Position numbers and translations under genes: made by a program
The notes under the pieces: model-generated
The model's database searches: none
What the model was told of the DNA's origin: nothing
The model's input: only the letters and a program-made list of their open reading frames with translations
Part shown: positions 24,590 to 34,186 of the stretch, piece by piece
Layout: each line of letters begins with the position of its first letter
Numbering within the stretch: the first letter of the stretch is position 1
Assembly (NCBI RefSeq): GCF_004361855.1
Contig: NZ_SNWQ01000029.1
Span: 1-64,000, forward strand
Length of the DNA: 64,000 bases
DNA from: Kribbella caucasensis
Lineage (GTDB): Bacteria > Actinomycetota > Actinomycetes > Propionibacteriales > Kribbellaceae
Reading direction: 5' to 3'

Positions 24590-26358
24590 GCGCGGGCCTG
24601 TAGTTCGAAGAGTTCGGCGTAGCGGGCGCCGGCGGCGAGGAGGTCTTCGTGGCTGCCTACCTCCTCGACCCGGCCGTTGTGCATCACCACGATGAGATCG
24701 GCCATGCGGACGGTGGAGAAACGGTGTGAGACCAGGACGGTGACACCGCCGGTCTCGGACGCCGCGATCCTGGCAGCCGCGGCGTACTGCTCGTACAACC
24801 GGTGCTCGGCATCCGGGTCCAACGCCGCGGTCGGCTCGTCGAGCAGCAACAACAGTGGCCGTTCGCGCATGAACGCCCGGGCGAGCGCGAGCCGCTGCCA
24901 TTGGCCGCCGGACAGTTCGACACCGTCGGTGAACTTCTTGCCCAGCTGTGTGTCCAGCCCGAGCGGCAGTCCGGCGACCACGGACTCTGCTTCACCTCGC
25001 GAGATCGCGGCCCGCACCGCGTCGTCGGACTCACTTGAGACGTCGCCGATCCCCACGACCTCCCGGGCGGTCAGCTCGAACTTGACGAAGTCCTGGAACC
25101 CCGCCGAGAGCTGTGACCGCCAGGAGTCCGGTGAGATCGTCGCCAGGTCCACGCCGTCGACCAGGATGTGACCGGTCGTCGGGTCGTACATCCGCGCGAG
25201 CAGCTTGACCAACGTCGTCTTGCCGGCGCCGTTCTCGCCCACCAATGCGACGGCCGAGCCCGCCGGCAAGGTGAGACTGACATTGCTCAGTACGGCGGAA
25301 TCCGAGCCAGGGTAGGAGAATCCGACGTTGCGCAGCTCGATGCCGGAGCTGAGCCGGGCCGGCGCGGGATCGGTGCTGGTCCGCCACGAGTTGTCCTTCG
25401 CGTACTCCCGCAGCCAGTCGTAGCGGCTGAAGCTCCGCACGACCTCGCCTACCCAGTGGACGTTCTGCGCGATCCCGCCGGTCATCTGATCCACCTGCGG
25501 CGCCAGCAACAACACGAGCACGACGTCGCCGGCCGTCTGCAGTCCATCGCGCGCCCGGACGATCACCCAAACGACGGCCGCGGCGTACGCGAGGCCGAAC
25601 GCCAGTCGCACCGTCCCGTCGACCTTGCCGCCCCAGCGCGCCGCTTCGACCCGTCGCCGGTATCGCTCTGTCTGCAGCGAGAAGATCCTCTCCACGAGCA
25701 CCCGCCCGAGCCCGAAGACTCGCAGCTCCAGCCCCGTCCGCGCGTCCTTCGACACCTCGATCAGCCGGTCCACCAGCCGCTCCTGCGGCAGCGAGTCCTC
25801 CCAGGCCTTGTGCTGCCGCGTGCTGCTCACGTACGCCGACCAGATCCGGGACGCACCGAGCAACGGCAGCAACAACAGCAGCGGATGCACAGACCCGAGC
25901 AACCCGAGCACGGTCACCGTGTTGGCCACTGTCGCGAACGCCCACAGCAGTACCTCGGCACCGACCCCCATCCGCCAAGCGCGTTCGCGGACCAGCTCCA
26001 GCCGGTCGGCGACATCGGGCCGCTCGTGATGTGTCAGGCCTGGAATGCCTGTCGTCACATCCAGCAGATCGGCGTGCACGCGACCGGCCATCCGTTCCTG
26101 CGCGGTGTCCTGCAACGGCCAGCCCACGACATCGGCGACGAACGAGACCGCCAGCCCGCCGACGATGATGCCGATGCCCAGTGCGATCGTGCTCGACCGG
26201 TCCCCCGCCAGCCCGTCGACGAGCAGGCTGACGCCATAGGTCTGGGTCGGCGCCGCGACCGCCCGCAGCGCGACGAGGACCGAGGAGATCGTCATCAGCA
26301 ACGGCGCGGCCTTGAACGACGTGGTCATCCACAGCCAGGCGATCCGCAGGCTACGCAT
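24580..26358 (-). CDS. ABC exporter half-transporter (membrane plus ATPase), second of a pair
   Basis: Protein of 592 residues with an N-terminal six-helix ABC exporter membrane domain (about 1-320) and a C-terminal ATPase: Walker A GENGAGKTT, signature LSGGQWQRLALARAF, Walker B LLLLDEPTAALD and H-loop VSHRFSTVR. The Trp in the signature (LSGGQWQR) recurs in its partner (LSGGEWQR). The upstream partner overlaps it by 8 bp, so the two probably form a heterodimer. No peptide precursor, modification enzyme or resistance gene adjoins, so the substrate is open. No regulator is attached. Confidence 0.9.
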   Translation of the reverse strand: MRSLRIAWLWMTTSFKAAPLLMTISSVLVALRAVAAPTQTYGVSLLVDGLAGDRSSTIALGIGIIVGGLAVSFVADVVGWPLQDTAQERMAGRVHADLLDVTTGIPGLTHHERPDVADRLELVRERAWRMGVGAEVLLWAFATVANTVTVLGLLGSVHPLLLLLPLLGASRIWSAYVSSTRQHKAWEDSLPQERLVDRLIEVSKDARTGLELRVFGLGRVLVERIFSLQTERYRRRVEAARWGGKVDGTVRLAFGLAYAAAVVWVIVRARDGLQTAGDVVLVLLLAPQVDQMTGGIAQNVHWVGEVVRSFSRYDWLREYAKDNSWRTSTDPAPARLSSGIELRNVGFSYPGSDSAVLSNVSLTLPAGSAVALVGENGAGKTTLVKLLARMYDPTTGHILVDGVDLATISPDSWRSQLSAGFQDFVKFELTAREVVGIGDVSSESDDAVRAAISRGEAESVVAGLPLGLDTQLGKKFTDGVELSGGQWQRLALARAFMRERPLLLLLDEPTAALDPDAEHRLYEQYAAAARIAASETGGVTVLVSHRFSTVRMADLIVVMHNGRVEEVGSHEDLLAAGARYAELFELQARAYR

Positions 26359-28174
26359 CGAGGACCTCGCTCTCCGGGTCTTCCGGAGCAGTCACGTATC
26401 GCTCGGCCTGTAAGCGGAACATCGCCGCGTACGTCCCGCCCTGGTCCAGGAGTTGTTCGTGTGTGCCGTCCTCCGTGATCCGCCCGTCGGCGAGCACACA
26501 GATCCGGTCGGCGTTGCGGACCACCGAGAACCGGTGGGAGATGATCAACGACGCCACGCCAGACGTCAGCTCGAGGTAGCGCTCGACCAGCTCGGCCTCG
26601 GCACGCACGTCCAGCGCGGCAGCCGGCTCGTCCAGCACGAGCACACCGGCCCCGGCATGTACGGCGAACAGCGCTCGCGCCAGGGCGATCCGTTGCCACT
26701 CCCCACCGGACAGGTCGACGCCACCGTCGAAGGTCTTGTCGAGCACGGTGTCCCAGCCGTCCGGCAGGCGGCGTACGAGGTCGTCGATGCCGGACTCCCG
26801 CGCAACCTTGGCGAGCGCGATCTCATCGTCGGCACGTTCGACCGCGCCGAACACGACGTTGTCGGTCACCGACAAGGGGAAGCGGAGGAAGTCCTGCACG
26901 ATCGCGGCGATGCGCCGCTGCCAGACGGCCAGGTCGAGCTCCGAGAGGTCCACGCCGTCGACCAGGATCCGGCCCTTGGTCGGTTTGTACGCGCCGCCGA
27001 GGAGCTTCACCAACGTGGACTTGCCCGCACCGTTGACGCCGACGAGCGCGAGCGCCTCGTGCGCGTGGATCGTGAGGTCGAGGTCGCGGAGCACGTCCTT
27101 GTCGGAGTCGGGATAGCGGAAGCTGACGTTCTCGAACCGGACCTCGCGCGCCGGCATCGTCTCCGTCCGGTGTCTGCTCGTCGCGACCGGCTCGGGGTGG
27201 CGCTCGGCGATCGTGTCGGGCAACTCCTGCATCGCCCGGTACGCCGACAGCCCGCGCCGCACCTGGACGACGCCGTACCCGTTCATCGACACGCCGATGG
27301 CGAGGATCGCCGGAACAGTCGTCGCGACCTCGGTCAAGGGCAGTCGACCGTCGAGGGCGGCGCGGCCGACGAGCAGGATCGCGAGGCCGTTCGCGGCCAG
27401 ATGCAGGCCGCCGGTGAGGACGGACCACTTCACGTTCTTGCGGCGCCGCTCCCAGACCGGGCGGAATCCCGCGGTCCACTCACGGACATACCGCTCGACC
27501 AGCCAACCGTGCAGCCCGAAGACGCGGAGTTCCTTGGGCGCGTCACGCATGCCGAGGTTGAACAGGTATTCGGCCCGCCGCTGTTCCTCGGTGTTGCCCC
27601 ACCAGACGTCGATCTCGCGCGCTATCAGGCGGCCGCCGTACCACTCCAGCAGCAACGTCACCGCGACCAGCATCGCGGCGACGAGCCAGGAGAACATCAC
27701 CCCGACGATGACCGCCGAGCCGACCAGCGTGACCCGGCTGGCGAGCAGCCAGGGCAGATTCCCCAAGCCCTGCGCGAGATGGAATCCGCCCTTGCCCTTC
27801 GCCCGTTCCTGCATGTCCAGCACCTCGGTGTCCTCGAGGTGCGCGACGCTGCGCGGGCGGAGCAACGGCTCGGTGATGCCGACGCCGATCTCCCGGACCA
27901 GCGCCGCGTCCATGATCATCATCGCCACCTGGTGGATCGCGGGCGTGAGACTCTGCAGGACGAACACGGCCAGCAGCGCCGCGAGCAGCCAGCTGAACCC
28001 GGCGACCGACATGGCACCCGGGGCGTCATCGATCACACCTGGCACAGCCCCGACGACCTGACCGGTCAGCAACGTGACCGCCATCCCCAGCACCGAGCCG
28101 AGCACAGCAAGACCCATCGTCAAAGCAGTACTACCAGGCGAAACCCGAACCGCATACCGAAGCAGAGTCAGCAC
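26351..28174 (-). CDS. ABC exporter half-transporter (membrane plus ATPase), first of a pair
   Basis: Protein of 607 residues with the same layout as its downstream partner: six-helix membrane domain (helices near 15-40, 55-80, 135-175, 255-300) and ATPase with Walker A GVNGAGKST, signature LSGGEWQRIALARALF, Walker B VLVLDEPAAALD and H-loop ISHRFSVVR. Both halves have complete catalytic motifs, including Glu after Walker B, so both sites should hydrolyse ATP. The start at 28174 leaves an 89-bp gap to the sugar permease gene, which must hold the promoter of this pair. Confidence 0.9.
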   Translation of the reverse strand: MLTLLRYAVRVSPGSTALTMGLAVLGSVLGMAVTLLTGQVVGAVPGVIDDAPGAMSVAGFSWLLAALLAVFVLQSLTPAIHQVAMMIMDAALVREIGVGITEPLLRPRSVAHLEDTEVLDMQERAKGKGGFHLAQGLGNLPWLLASRVTLVGSAVIVGVMFSWLVAAMLVAVTLLLEWYGGRLIAREIDVWWGNTEEQRRAEYLFNLGMRDAPKELRVFGLHGWLVERYVREWTAGFRPVWERRRKNVKWSVLTGGLHLAANGLAILLVGRAALDGRLPLTEVATTVPAILAIGVSMNGYGVVQVRRGLSAYRAMQELPDTIAERHPEPVATSRHRTETMPAREVRFENVSFRYPDSDKDVLRDLDLTIHAHEALALVGVNGAGKSTLVKLLGGAYKPTKGRILVDGVDLSELDLAVWQRRIAAIVQDFLRFPLSVTDNVVFGAVERADDEIALAKVARESGIDDLVRRLPDGWDTVLDKTFDGGVDLSGGEWQRIALARALFAVHAGAGVLVLDEPAAALDVRAEAELVERYLELTSGVASLIISHRFSVVRNADRICVLADGRITEDGTHEQLLDQGGTYAAMFRLQAERYVTAPEDPESEVLDA

Positions 28175-28263
28175 TCAACCGACCGTAACCACCCCCACCG
28201 ACAAAAGCACCCGAGTTTCCTCCCGGCAGAGCCGCTAGGCCACTCCGACCACCGCTAGACCCC

Positions 28264-29130
28264 TCACTTGAGGCCGGAGTGGGCTAGGCCTTCTACGAAG
28301 TGGCGTTGGGCCAGGACGAAGACGATGAGCATGGGGAGGACGGTCATGGTGGCGGCCGCGAGTTGGGTGTTCCACATCTGGCCGCCGTACGCGTCGGTGA
28401 ATCGGGTCAGGGCCTGGGGCAGGGTGAACATCTCGGGTGAGGTGAGGTAGACCGTGGGTTCGAGGTAGAGGTTCCAGGACGCGAGGAACGTCAGGATCGC
28501 GACTGCGGACAGGGCCGGCTTGGCCAGCGGCAGGCAGATTCGCATCCAGATCGCCGGGCGGCCGAGACCGTCGAGGCGGGCGGCCTCCTCCAGCTCGAGC
28601 GGTAGCGCGATGAAGAACTGCCGCATGATGAACGTGGCGAGCACACACGGCGCGGCCAATGAGGTCACCAGGATCAGTGGCCAATGGGTGTTGATCAGGC
28701 CGGCCCGTTTGAACAACTGGAACAGCGGCACGATGGTCACCTCGCTCGGGACCAGCAGGCCGGTCAGCACCACCAAGAACAGCGCATTCGCCCCGGGGAA
28801 ACGGATCCGCGCGAACGCGTACCCGGCCAGGCTGGAGACCAACAACGTGATCGCGGTGACGACGACGGCGATGTAGACACTGTTGACGTACTGCCGGGCG
28901 AACGGCTGGAAGGTGAACGCTTCGGCGTACGCGGACAGGGTCGGCGAGTCGGTCCACAGCGACGGCGGGGCATCGAAGATCTCGGCCAGTGGCTTCACCG
29001 ATGCGGCCACCATCCAGATCGTCGGCACCACGAACGGGACCGCCAGCACGGCCAGCGCGATCACCAGTAGCGCCCGCCGCACCCTCCGCGGGACGGCCAC
29101 CGCAGACGAAGTACGAGCGTCAGTCCTCAT
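28264..29130 (-). CDS. Carbohydrate ABC transporter permease (MalG/UgpE type)
   Basis: Permease of 288 residues with six helices. The EAA loop is EEAARLDGLGRPAIWMRICLPLAKPALS, the typical MalG form. Its start overlaps the end of the MalF-type permease by 11 bp. It is the last gene of a five-gene operon led by a LacI-type regulator. There is no ATPase gene in the operon, as is usual for CUT1 importers in actinobacteria, which share an MsiK-like ATPase encoded elsewhere. Confidence 0.92.
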   Translation of the reverse strand: MRTDARTSSAVAVPRRVRRALLVIALAVLAVPFVVPTIWMVAASVKPLAEIFDAPPSLWTDSPTLSAYAEAFTFQPFARQYVNSVYIAVVVTAITLLVSSLAGYAFARIRFPGANALFLVVLTGLLVPSEVTIVPLFQLFKRAGLINTHWPLILVTSLAAPCVLATFIMRQFFIALPLELEEAARLDGLGRPAIWMRICLPLAKPALSAVAILTFLASWNLYLEPTVYLTSPEMFTLPQALTRFTDAYGGQMWNTQLAAATMTVLPMLIVFVLAQRHFVEGLAHSGLK

Positions 29131-30079
29131 AGAACACCCACTTCCGGCGCAGCTGCCATTGCAGCAAGGTGAGCAGCATGACGAAGCTCAGCAACATCAG
29201 CGCCAGCGTCGACCCGTAGCCGATGTCGTTGAACTCGAACGCCTGCTGGAACACGTAGTACACAAGGACCGTGGTGGACAACTCCGGCCCACCACCGGTC
29301 AGTACGGCGATCTGCGCGAACGACTGCAGTGCCCCAACGACCGTGACGATCACCGTCAACAACAACGTCGGTGAGATCAGCGGCAACGTGATCCGAGCGA
29401 AGACAGAACGACTACTCGCACCGTCGATCCGGGCAGCCTCGTACAGTTCCTCCGGTACGCCCTGCAGGGCAGCCAGGAACAGCACCATGTTGACCCCGAC
29501 ACTGCGGATCACCTGAGTGATGACCACCGACACCATCGCGGTATCGCCGTGCTGCAACCAGTTCGGACCGTCGATCCCGACCGCGCCGAGCAGGCCGTTG
29601 ATACCGCCGTTGTCCTGCAACAGAAAGCCCCAGACCAGAGTCCACGCGACTACAGACACAACCACCGGCGAGAAGAACAACGTCCGGAACAGAGTGACAC
29701 CGCGGAACCGCCGATTGAGCAGTACGGCGATCAGCAGCCCGAGCGTGATGTTGACGACCACGACCCCGCCGGAGAAGATCACCGTTGCCAGCAGCACCTT
29801 CGGCAGTTGCGGATCGTCGGCCAGGGCCGCGTAGTTCTCGCCACCGACGAAGGTCTGCTTTCCGGTGAAGACGTTCCAGTCGTTCAGGCTGTACCAGATG
29901 GCCATCCCGACCGGCAGCAGCACGAACACCGCGACGCCGGCGAGCTGCGGCAGGATGAACAGGTAACCGGTCAGGACATCCCGGCGACGAGTCGTCCAGA
30001 AGCTCGGCCCGGATGCCCGTCTGGCCTTCGCGGCAGCCGGTACTACGACCTGCTCCGGCGGCTGTGTCGTCGTGGTCAT
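29120..30079 (-). CDS. Carbohydrate ABC transporter permease (MalF/UgpA type)
   Basis: Permease of 319 residues. A cytoplasmic N-terminal tail is followed by six helices and the EAA loop YEAARIDGASSRSVFARITLPLISPTL. It is 10 bp downstream of the binding-protein gene and overlaps the MalG-type gene. With those it forms a CUT1 sugar importer. Confidence 0.92.
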   Translation of the reverse strand: MTTTTQPPEQVVVPAAAKARRASGPSFWTTRRRDVLTGYLFILPQLAGVAVFVLLPVGMAIWYSLNDWNVFTGKQTFVGGENYAALADDPQLPKVLLATVIFSGGVVVVNITLGLLIAVLLNRRFRGVTLFRTLFFSPVVVSVVAWTLVWGFLLQDNGGINGLLGAVGIDGPNWLQHGDTAMVSVVITQVIRSVGVNMVLFLAALQGVPEELYEAARIDGASSRSVFARITLPLISPTLLLTVIVTVVGALQSFAQIAVLTGGGPELSTTVLVYYVFQQAFEFNDIGYGSTLALMLLSFVMLLTLLQWQLRRKWVFYED

Positions 30080-30089
30080 CGTCGCGGTG

Positions 30090-31352
30090 TCACTTGGCCA
30101 GGATCGGTTCGATCGCGGTGCAGACGGAGCGTAGTACGGCAGGGATGTCGGCGTCGGCTCGCCACATCGCGTCCAGCGCCGTCTTACCCTTCTGGGCGAT
30201 CTCCGCCGGGCTGGTGTGGTTGGGCAGGGTGACGGCGTTCGGCAGCTGGTCGACCACCGCGGTCTGCAGCTGGGTGGCGTTCAGCACCTTGTTGTTGGCG
30301 GCAAGCTTCGCACCGGTCAGCAACGACTTCCGCGGCGGCGGGAAGAACTGAGCCAGCTTCTCGGCATTCACCGGATTCGTCAAGTACACAAGGAAGTCCT
30401 TCGCCTGATCCTGGTGCTTGCTAGAGGCAAGTACGCCGACCCCGGCCTGACCGAGTACGGCGTACTTACCGGCCGGCCCCGTCGGCAGTGCGTAGAGCCC
30501 GAACTTGAACGAGCCGGTCAGCAGCGACGCGCGGGAGACCTGCGCGATGGTGAACGCGGCATCACCGGCGAAGAAGTCGGCCGTGGTGCCCGGACCGGGC
30601 ATCGCCTTGGTCTTGAACGCCGCGTCGTGCAGGAACGTGAACGCCTGCTCCATCTCGGGACTGGCGAACGTGCAGGTCTTGCCGTCCGCACTCCACGCCG
30701 CCGCGCCCCACCCGGTCCACACCGTGGCCAGCGTGTTCCACGACTTGTAGTCGAAGTCGCGGATGACGAAGCCGGCCTTCCCGGTCTTGGCGTGTACGGC
30801 GGCTCCGGCGGCCGCGACCTGGTCCCAGGTCAGCGTGGCCGGGTTGACCTTCTGCCCGGCCTTGGCCAGCAGATCGGTGTTCACGTACAGGGCGAACGGC
30901 GAGTTGGAGAACGGGTACGCGTACAACGTGCCGTCGCGGCTGAACTCCGCGGTCACGCTGCCCAGCAGATCGTCGTACTGCCAGCCGTCAGTGGCCTTCA
31001 GCTTGTCGGTCAGCCCGACCAGTGCGTCGGAGGCGATGAGATCCTTCGACAGGTCCCCCATCCAGGCCAGGTCCGGGGCGTTGCCGCCGGCGATCTGGGT
31101 GGTGAGAGTCGTGTTGTAGTCGGCGAACGGCAGGCTCTCGAAGGTGATCTTCGAGACCTCCGGGTGGTCGGCCCGGTAGGCGTCGCCGATCGAGGTGAGC
31201 AGCTTCAGCTGAGCCTCGTTCGAGGTCCAGACCGTCATCCGCAGCTCCGCCGCCGTACCCGGCGCCTCGGGTGAAGGCCCGGCACACGCCGCGGCGAGCC
31301 CGAGCGCCGTCGTCAACGCGACAGCGGTCAGCACCTTCTTTGCTCTGATCAT
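30090..31352 (-). CDS. Sugar ABC transporter substrate-binding lipoprotein
   Basis: Family-1 extracellular solute-binding protein of 420 residues. The lipoprotein signal is MIRAKKVLTAVALTTALGLAAAC with lipidated C23, which fixes the start at 31352 (GGGA about 9 nt upstream) rather than the open extension to 31388. Family features include FADYNTTLTTQIAGGNAPDLAWMGD and a region with GKYAVLGQAGVGVLASSKHQDQAKDFLVYL. It delivers a mono- or oligosaccharide to the two permeases downstream. The exported glycosidase divergent from this operon probably generates its ligand. Confidence 0.92.
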   Translation of the reverse strand: MIRAKKVLTAVALTTALGLAAACAGPSPEAPGTAAELRMTVWTSNEAQLKLLTSIGDAYRADHPEVSKITFESLPFADYNTTLTTQIAGGNAPDLAWMGDLSKDLIASDALVGLTDKLKATDGWQYDDLLGSVTAEFSRDGTLYAYPFSNSPFALYVNTDLLAKAGQKVNPATLTWDQVAAAGAAVHAKTGKAGFVIRDFDYKSWNTLATVWTGWGAAAWSADGKTCTFASPEMEQAFTFLHDAAFKTKAMPGPGTTADFFAGDAAFTIAQVSRASLLTGSFKFGLYALPTGPAGKYAVLGQAGVGVLASSKHQDQAKDFLVYLTNPVNAEKLAQFFPPPRKSLLTGAKLAANNKVLNATQLQTAVVDQLPNAVTLPNHTSPAEIAQKGKTALDAMWRADADIPAVLRSVCTAIEPILAK

Positions 31353-31391
31353 GATGTGGGTCCCTACTGTGAGATGCGGCCTTGACATTGC

Positions 31392-32981
31392 TCAGTAGCC
31401 GACGACTTCGGGCCAGTGCAGTTCGACGCCGGCCTCGACCAGGCGGCGCTGGAGTTGATCGACGAGCGCCGGATCGGTCGCGACCTGTTGCGGGCTGAGC
31501 CCACGGTCGAGGCAGAACGCGGTGAGCTCCCCCGCGGACTCACCGATGTTCCACTCGACCGGATGCAATCGATAAGCGCCGTTGGTGATGTGCGTGGTGC
31601 CGATGTTCTTTGCCGCCGGCACCAAATTCTGGGTTCGGACGGGAACCAGGGCACCGAGCGGGATCTCGAACGGCGCCGACTCGACGTCGATGTAGTTGTC
31701 GCCGCCGGTCGAGGGATGCAGGTCGATCCGGTACATCCCGACCCCCACGGACCCGTCGAAGCGGGCCGGTCCGTCGTACCCGCGAGCCTTGATCGAGATG
31801 TCCTGCTCGCGGATGGTGGTGAGTGCCTTGATCCGGCGGGATTCCCGGATGTACGGCGCCTGCGCGAACCCGTCGGCGGTCCCGACCAGATCACCGCGCA
31901 ACCGCAATCCGGGCCACCCGCGGCCGCCATCGGGACGAGGCGCCTCGGTCTGCAGCCAGTGGACGTACGCCCGGGACTGCGCTTTCGCCGCGGCCAGGTG
32001 CTTCAGCCGTTCGTCGGTATCGATGATCGAGCCGCCGACGTAATCGAGCTGCGGCCAGTTGGCCAGCACGATGTCGCTGTCGTACAAGCCGTCCGCGAAC
32101 GTCTGCCGGGCGGCGATCCGGCGGAACTGCCACAGGTCCTGATCACCCGCGTCGAACCGCGGATCCCCGGAGACGTCGTGGTCCGGATTGACGAACATGG
32201 TCCGCTCTTCCGGCACCAGCGTGCGTGGATTCGGCGCGGTGAAGGACAGCATCGGCGCGCCCCAGAACGGCAGTTCGAACGCGCGCCACTCGTCAAAGTC
32301 GTCCGGCCGCGGAATCGTGTGATCACCAGCGACGTGATCGAAGACGAAGCACCACGCGATCGACTGCACGTTGGCCGGGTCAGCCACCTCGGCTGCACTC
32401 GGCTCGCCGGTGTCGGATCGCGCCTCGGCACCGACCACGTACTCGGTCCCGGTCAGCGGTAGCAAATCACCGGTCTCGGTGCCGTCCAGGACGTACTCCG
32501 CCTTGATGACGGTCTCAACCCCGGTCCGCGGGTCCACCACAGTGACCGTCCGGACCACCCCGTCCGCGACCTCGGCCGCGACCGGAACCGCAGGTTCCAA
32601 CACCGTCAGCCGACCGGCCGACCGGTACGGCGCGAGCATCGCAGTGATCACCGCGAGCGCTACCCGCGGCTCGTGGCACAGTCGGCTGACCCGGCCGCGA
32701 CCTGGGTTCAGTTCACGATCGGCGCGGGCCGACGACGACAGCGGATAGTGGTCTCGGTAGTAGCGGCGGATGTCGTCCCGCAGCGTCCGGTACCGCGCGG
32801 TGACGCCGAACTGTTCGACCCAGATGTGCTCGTCCGGCGGCACGGCCTGAGACGTCAACTGGCCGCCCAGCCAGGCGTACTCCTCGGTCAACACCACGCG
32901 GCGACCGCGCTGCAGCAACGCCAACGCGGCCGCAACAGAGCCGAGACCGCCACCGACGATGGCCACCTCGGTGGTGATCAC
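31392..32981 (-). CDS. FAD-dependent oxidoreductase (FAD_oxidored family)
   Basis: Flavoprotein of 529 residues with an N-terminal dinucleotide motif VAIVGGGLGSVAAALALLQRG and the family hallmark EEYAWLGGQLTSQ just after it. Later segments include YVLDGTETGDLLPLTGTEYVVGAEA and GVGMYRIDLHPSTGG. Start GTG at 32981 overlaps the LacI gene stop (GTGA). Proteins of this family recur in polysaccharide-utilisation loci of soil bacteria; they may oxidise sugars or handle FAD-linked redox steps, but the reaction here is not known. It lies between the regulator and the binding-protein genes, so it is co-expressed with sugar uptake. Confidence 0.85.
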   Translation of the reverse strand: MITTEVAIVGGGLGSVAAALALLQRGRRVVLTEEYAWLGGQLTSQAVPPDEHIWVEQFGVTARYRTLRDDIRRYYRDHYPLSSSARADRELNPGRGRVSRLCHEPRVALAVITAMLAPYRSAGRLTVLEPAVPVAAEVADGVVRTVTVVDPRTGVETVIKAEYVLDGTETGDLLPLTGTEYVVGAEARSDTGEPSAAEVADPANVQSIAWCFVFDHVAGDHTIPRPDDFDEWRAFELPFWGAPMLSFTAPNPRTLVPEERTMFVNPDHDVSGDPRFDAGDQDLWQFRRIAARQTFADGLYDSDIVLANWPQLDYVGGSIIDTDERLKHLAAAKAQSRAYVHWLQTEAPRPDGGRGWPGLRLRGDLVGTADGFAQAPYIRESRRIKALTTIREQDISIKARGYDGPARFDGSVGVGMYRIDLHPSTGGDNYIDVESAPFEIPLGALVPVRTQNLVPAAKNIGTTHITNGAYRLHPVEWNIGESAGELTAFCLDRGLSPQQVATDPALVDQLQRRLVEAGVELHWPEVVGY

Positions 32982-34018
32982 GAGGACACGCCCACGATGG
33001 TGTCGCCGGCTTCGACCTCGGCCACCAGGAGCCGCTGCGCGTCCAGGCCGGCCCACTCCTGCGGGTCGGTGGTGATCAGCAGCTGCAGCAACTCCAGCGC
33101 TTCGGATGCCACCTGTTCCCTCGGCACATGGAAGCCGGTCAGCGCCCGTCCGTCGGTGCGATGTCCACGGACCTCGCCGAGCGCGGCGACGGAAATCTCG
33201 TCCGGCACCGATACTCCGGCGCCGACGAGTGCGTGGACGACATCCTCGGTGAGGAAGGCATCCTCGGCGATGATCAAGGTGGCGCCGGTGGCTCTGGCCA
33301 GCCGGGGCAACTCGGGGACGAGTTCCTCACCGACCAGCATGAACGCAAGGCGGCCCGCCGACGAGGCTGCCTCGACCGCACCGCGCCGGTCTCTCGCAGT
33401 CGGCGTATTCCGGCCGCGATGCACGTACAGGGCTTGCCGGTGTCCGCTGTTCACCGCCTGGTCGATCACGGCGGCGGTCGGGGTGACGTAGTCGATCCCG
33501 ACGTACGGCACGGGCGCGGCCGTCTCGTCCCGGCGGCCGACCGCGACGAACGGGAACTGCTCGGCGACCAACCGCTCCAGCTCGGATCCGACCATCTGCT
33601 GACCGAGCAGGATGCAGCCGTCGGCCAGCCGGAGCCGGGTCTTGCGGTGGAACAGGCTGCGGGTGCCGTTCTCGACCGGGGAGGACGTGAAGAACAGCAG
33701 GTCCCAGCCGATCCGCTCGGCCGCCCGCTCGATGCCGTTCAGCAACGGACCGTAGAAGTCCATGCTCTCGGGTGACAGGGCCGCCTCGTAGGTGAAGACG
33801 CCGATGATCTGGTTGTCCAGACCGGCCAGCCTTCGGGCCGCCGGATCGGCGACATAGGTGGCCTGCTCGAGCGCCCGCTTGACCCGCGCCCGGGTCTCTT
33901 CGGGGATGCGCACGTTACTGCCGTCGCGGTCGTTCAGCACCACCGAGACGGTGGTCTGACTGACGCCCGCGATCTCGGCGATCTCCCGCTGGGTCACCCG
34001 GCGAGGCTTCGGCGGCAT
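32978..34018 (-). CDS. LacI-family transcriptional regulator
   Basis: Repressor of 346 residues. The N-terminal LacI helix-turn-helix is VTQREIAEIAGVSQTTVSVVLND with the hinge VADPAARRLAG, followed by a periplasmic-binding-protein-like sensor domain (IIGVFTYEAALS; PFVAVGRRDE; FHVPREQVASEALELL). The start ATG at 34018 has GGAGG 4 nt upstream; an in-frame ATG at 34048 lies inside the 20-bp inverted repeat. It leads the sugar operon, so it is autoregulated, and faces the secreted glycosidase gene. Its likely operators are the two copies of a 20-bp sequence in the divergent region. Confidence 0.92.
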   Translation of the reverse strand: MPPKPRRVTQREIAEIAGVSQTTVSVVLNDRDGSNVRIPEETRARVKRALEQATYVADPAARRLAGLDNQIIGVFTYEAALSPESMDFYGPLLNGIERAAERIGWDLLFFTSSPVENGTRSLFHRKTRLRLADGCILLGQQMVGSELERLVAEQFPFVAVGRRDETAAPVPYVGIDYVTPTAAVIDQAVNSGHRQALYVHRGRNTPTARDRRGAVEAASSAGRLAFMLVGEELVPELPRLARATGATLIIAEDAFLTEDVVHALVGAGVSVPDEISVAALGEVRGHRTDGRALTGFHVPREQVASEALELLQLLITTDPQEWAGLDAQRLLVAEVEAGDTIVGVSS

Positions 34019-34030
34019 CGATCCTCCAGT

Positions 34031-34050
34031 GATAATGCCTATCTGCATCG
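34031..34050. promoter_or_regulatory. Operator copy next to the LacI gene (20-bp inverted repeat, left arm)
   Basis: GATAATGCCTATCTGCATCG. Its exact reverse complement occurs at 34138-34157. It lies 13-32 bp upstream of the lacI-type start, between the promoter and the ribosome binding site, so a bound repressor would block transcription of the whole sugar operon. Confidence 0.7.
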
Positions 34051-34060
34051 AACACCGGTG

Positions 34061-34089
34061 ACCTTAATCCGCTGGAAACGAAAACGCAA
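34061..34089 (-). promoter_or_regulatory. Probable promoter of the LacI-led sugar operon
   Basis: On the minus strand TTGCGT (34084-34089), 17 nt, TAAGGT (34061-34066). Transcription would start around 34055 and run straight into the operator copy at 34031-34050. Confidence 0.45.
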
Positions 34090-34137
34090 CTGCCCCTTGA
34101 CAGTCAGGCGATCCGCTTGAGAGCGTCCGTGTCACCG

Positions 34138-34157
34138 CGATGCAGATAGGCATTATC
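34138..34157. promoter_or_regulatory. Operator copy next to the glycosidase gene (20-bp inverted repeat, right arm)
   Basis: CGATGCAGATAGGCATTATC, the perfect reverse complement of 34031-34050. It ends 29 bp before the glycosidase start at 34187. A TTGACA (34097-34102) upstream may be the -35 of the glycosidase promoter. The two copies are 107 bp apart centre to centre, compatible with DNA looping. Confidence 0.7.
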
Positions 34158-34186
34158 AAGGACTCGCGGTCGGACAGGAGTAGACG

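Noticed and set aside
26453..28258. 601-codon open frame opposite the ABC exporter gene, and similar ones at 13317-14819, 25168-26478 and 38246-39850
   Set aside because: High third-position GC on the other strand explains them. The sense frames carry full domain signatures, while these are rich in Arg, Pro, His and Gln without motifs.
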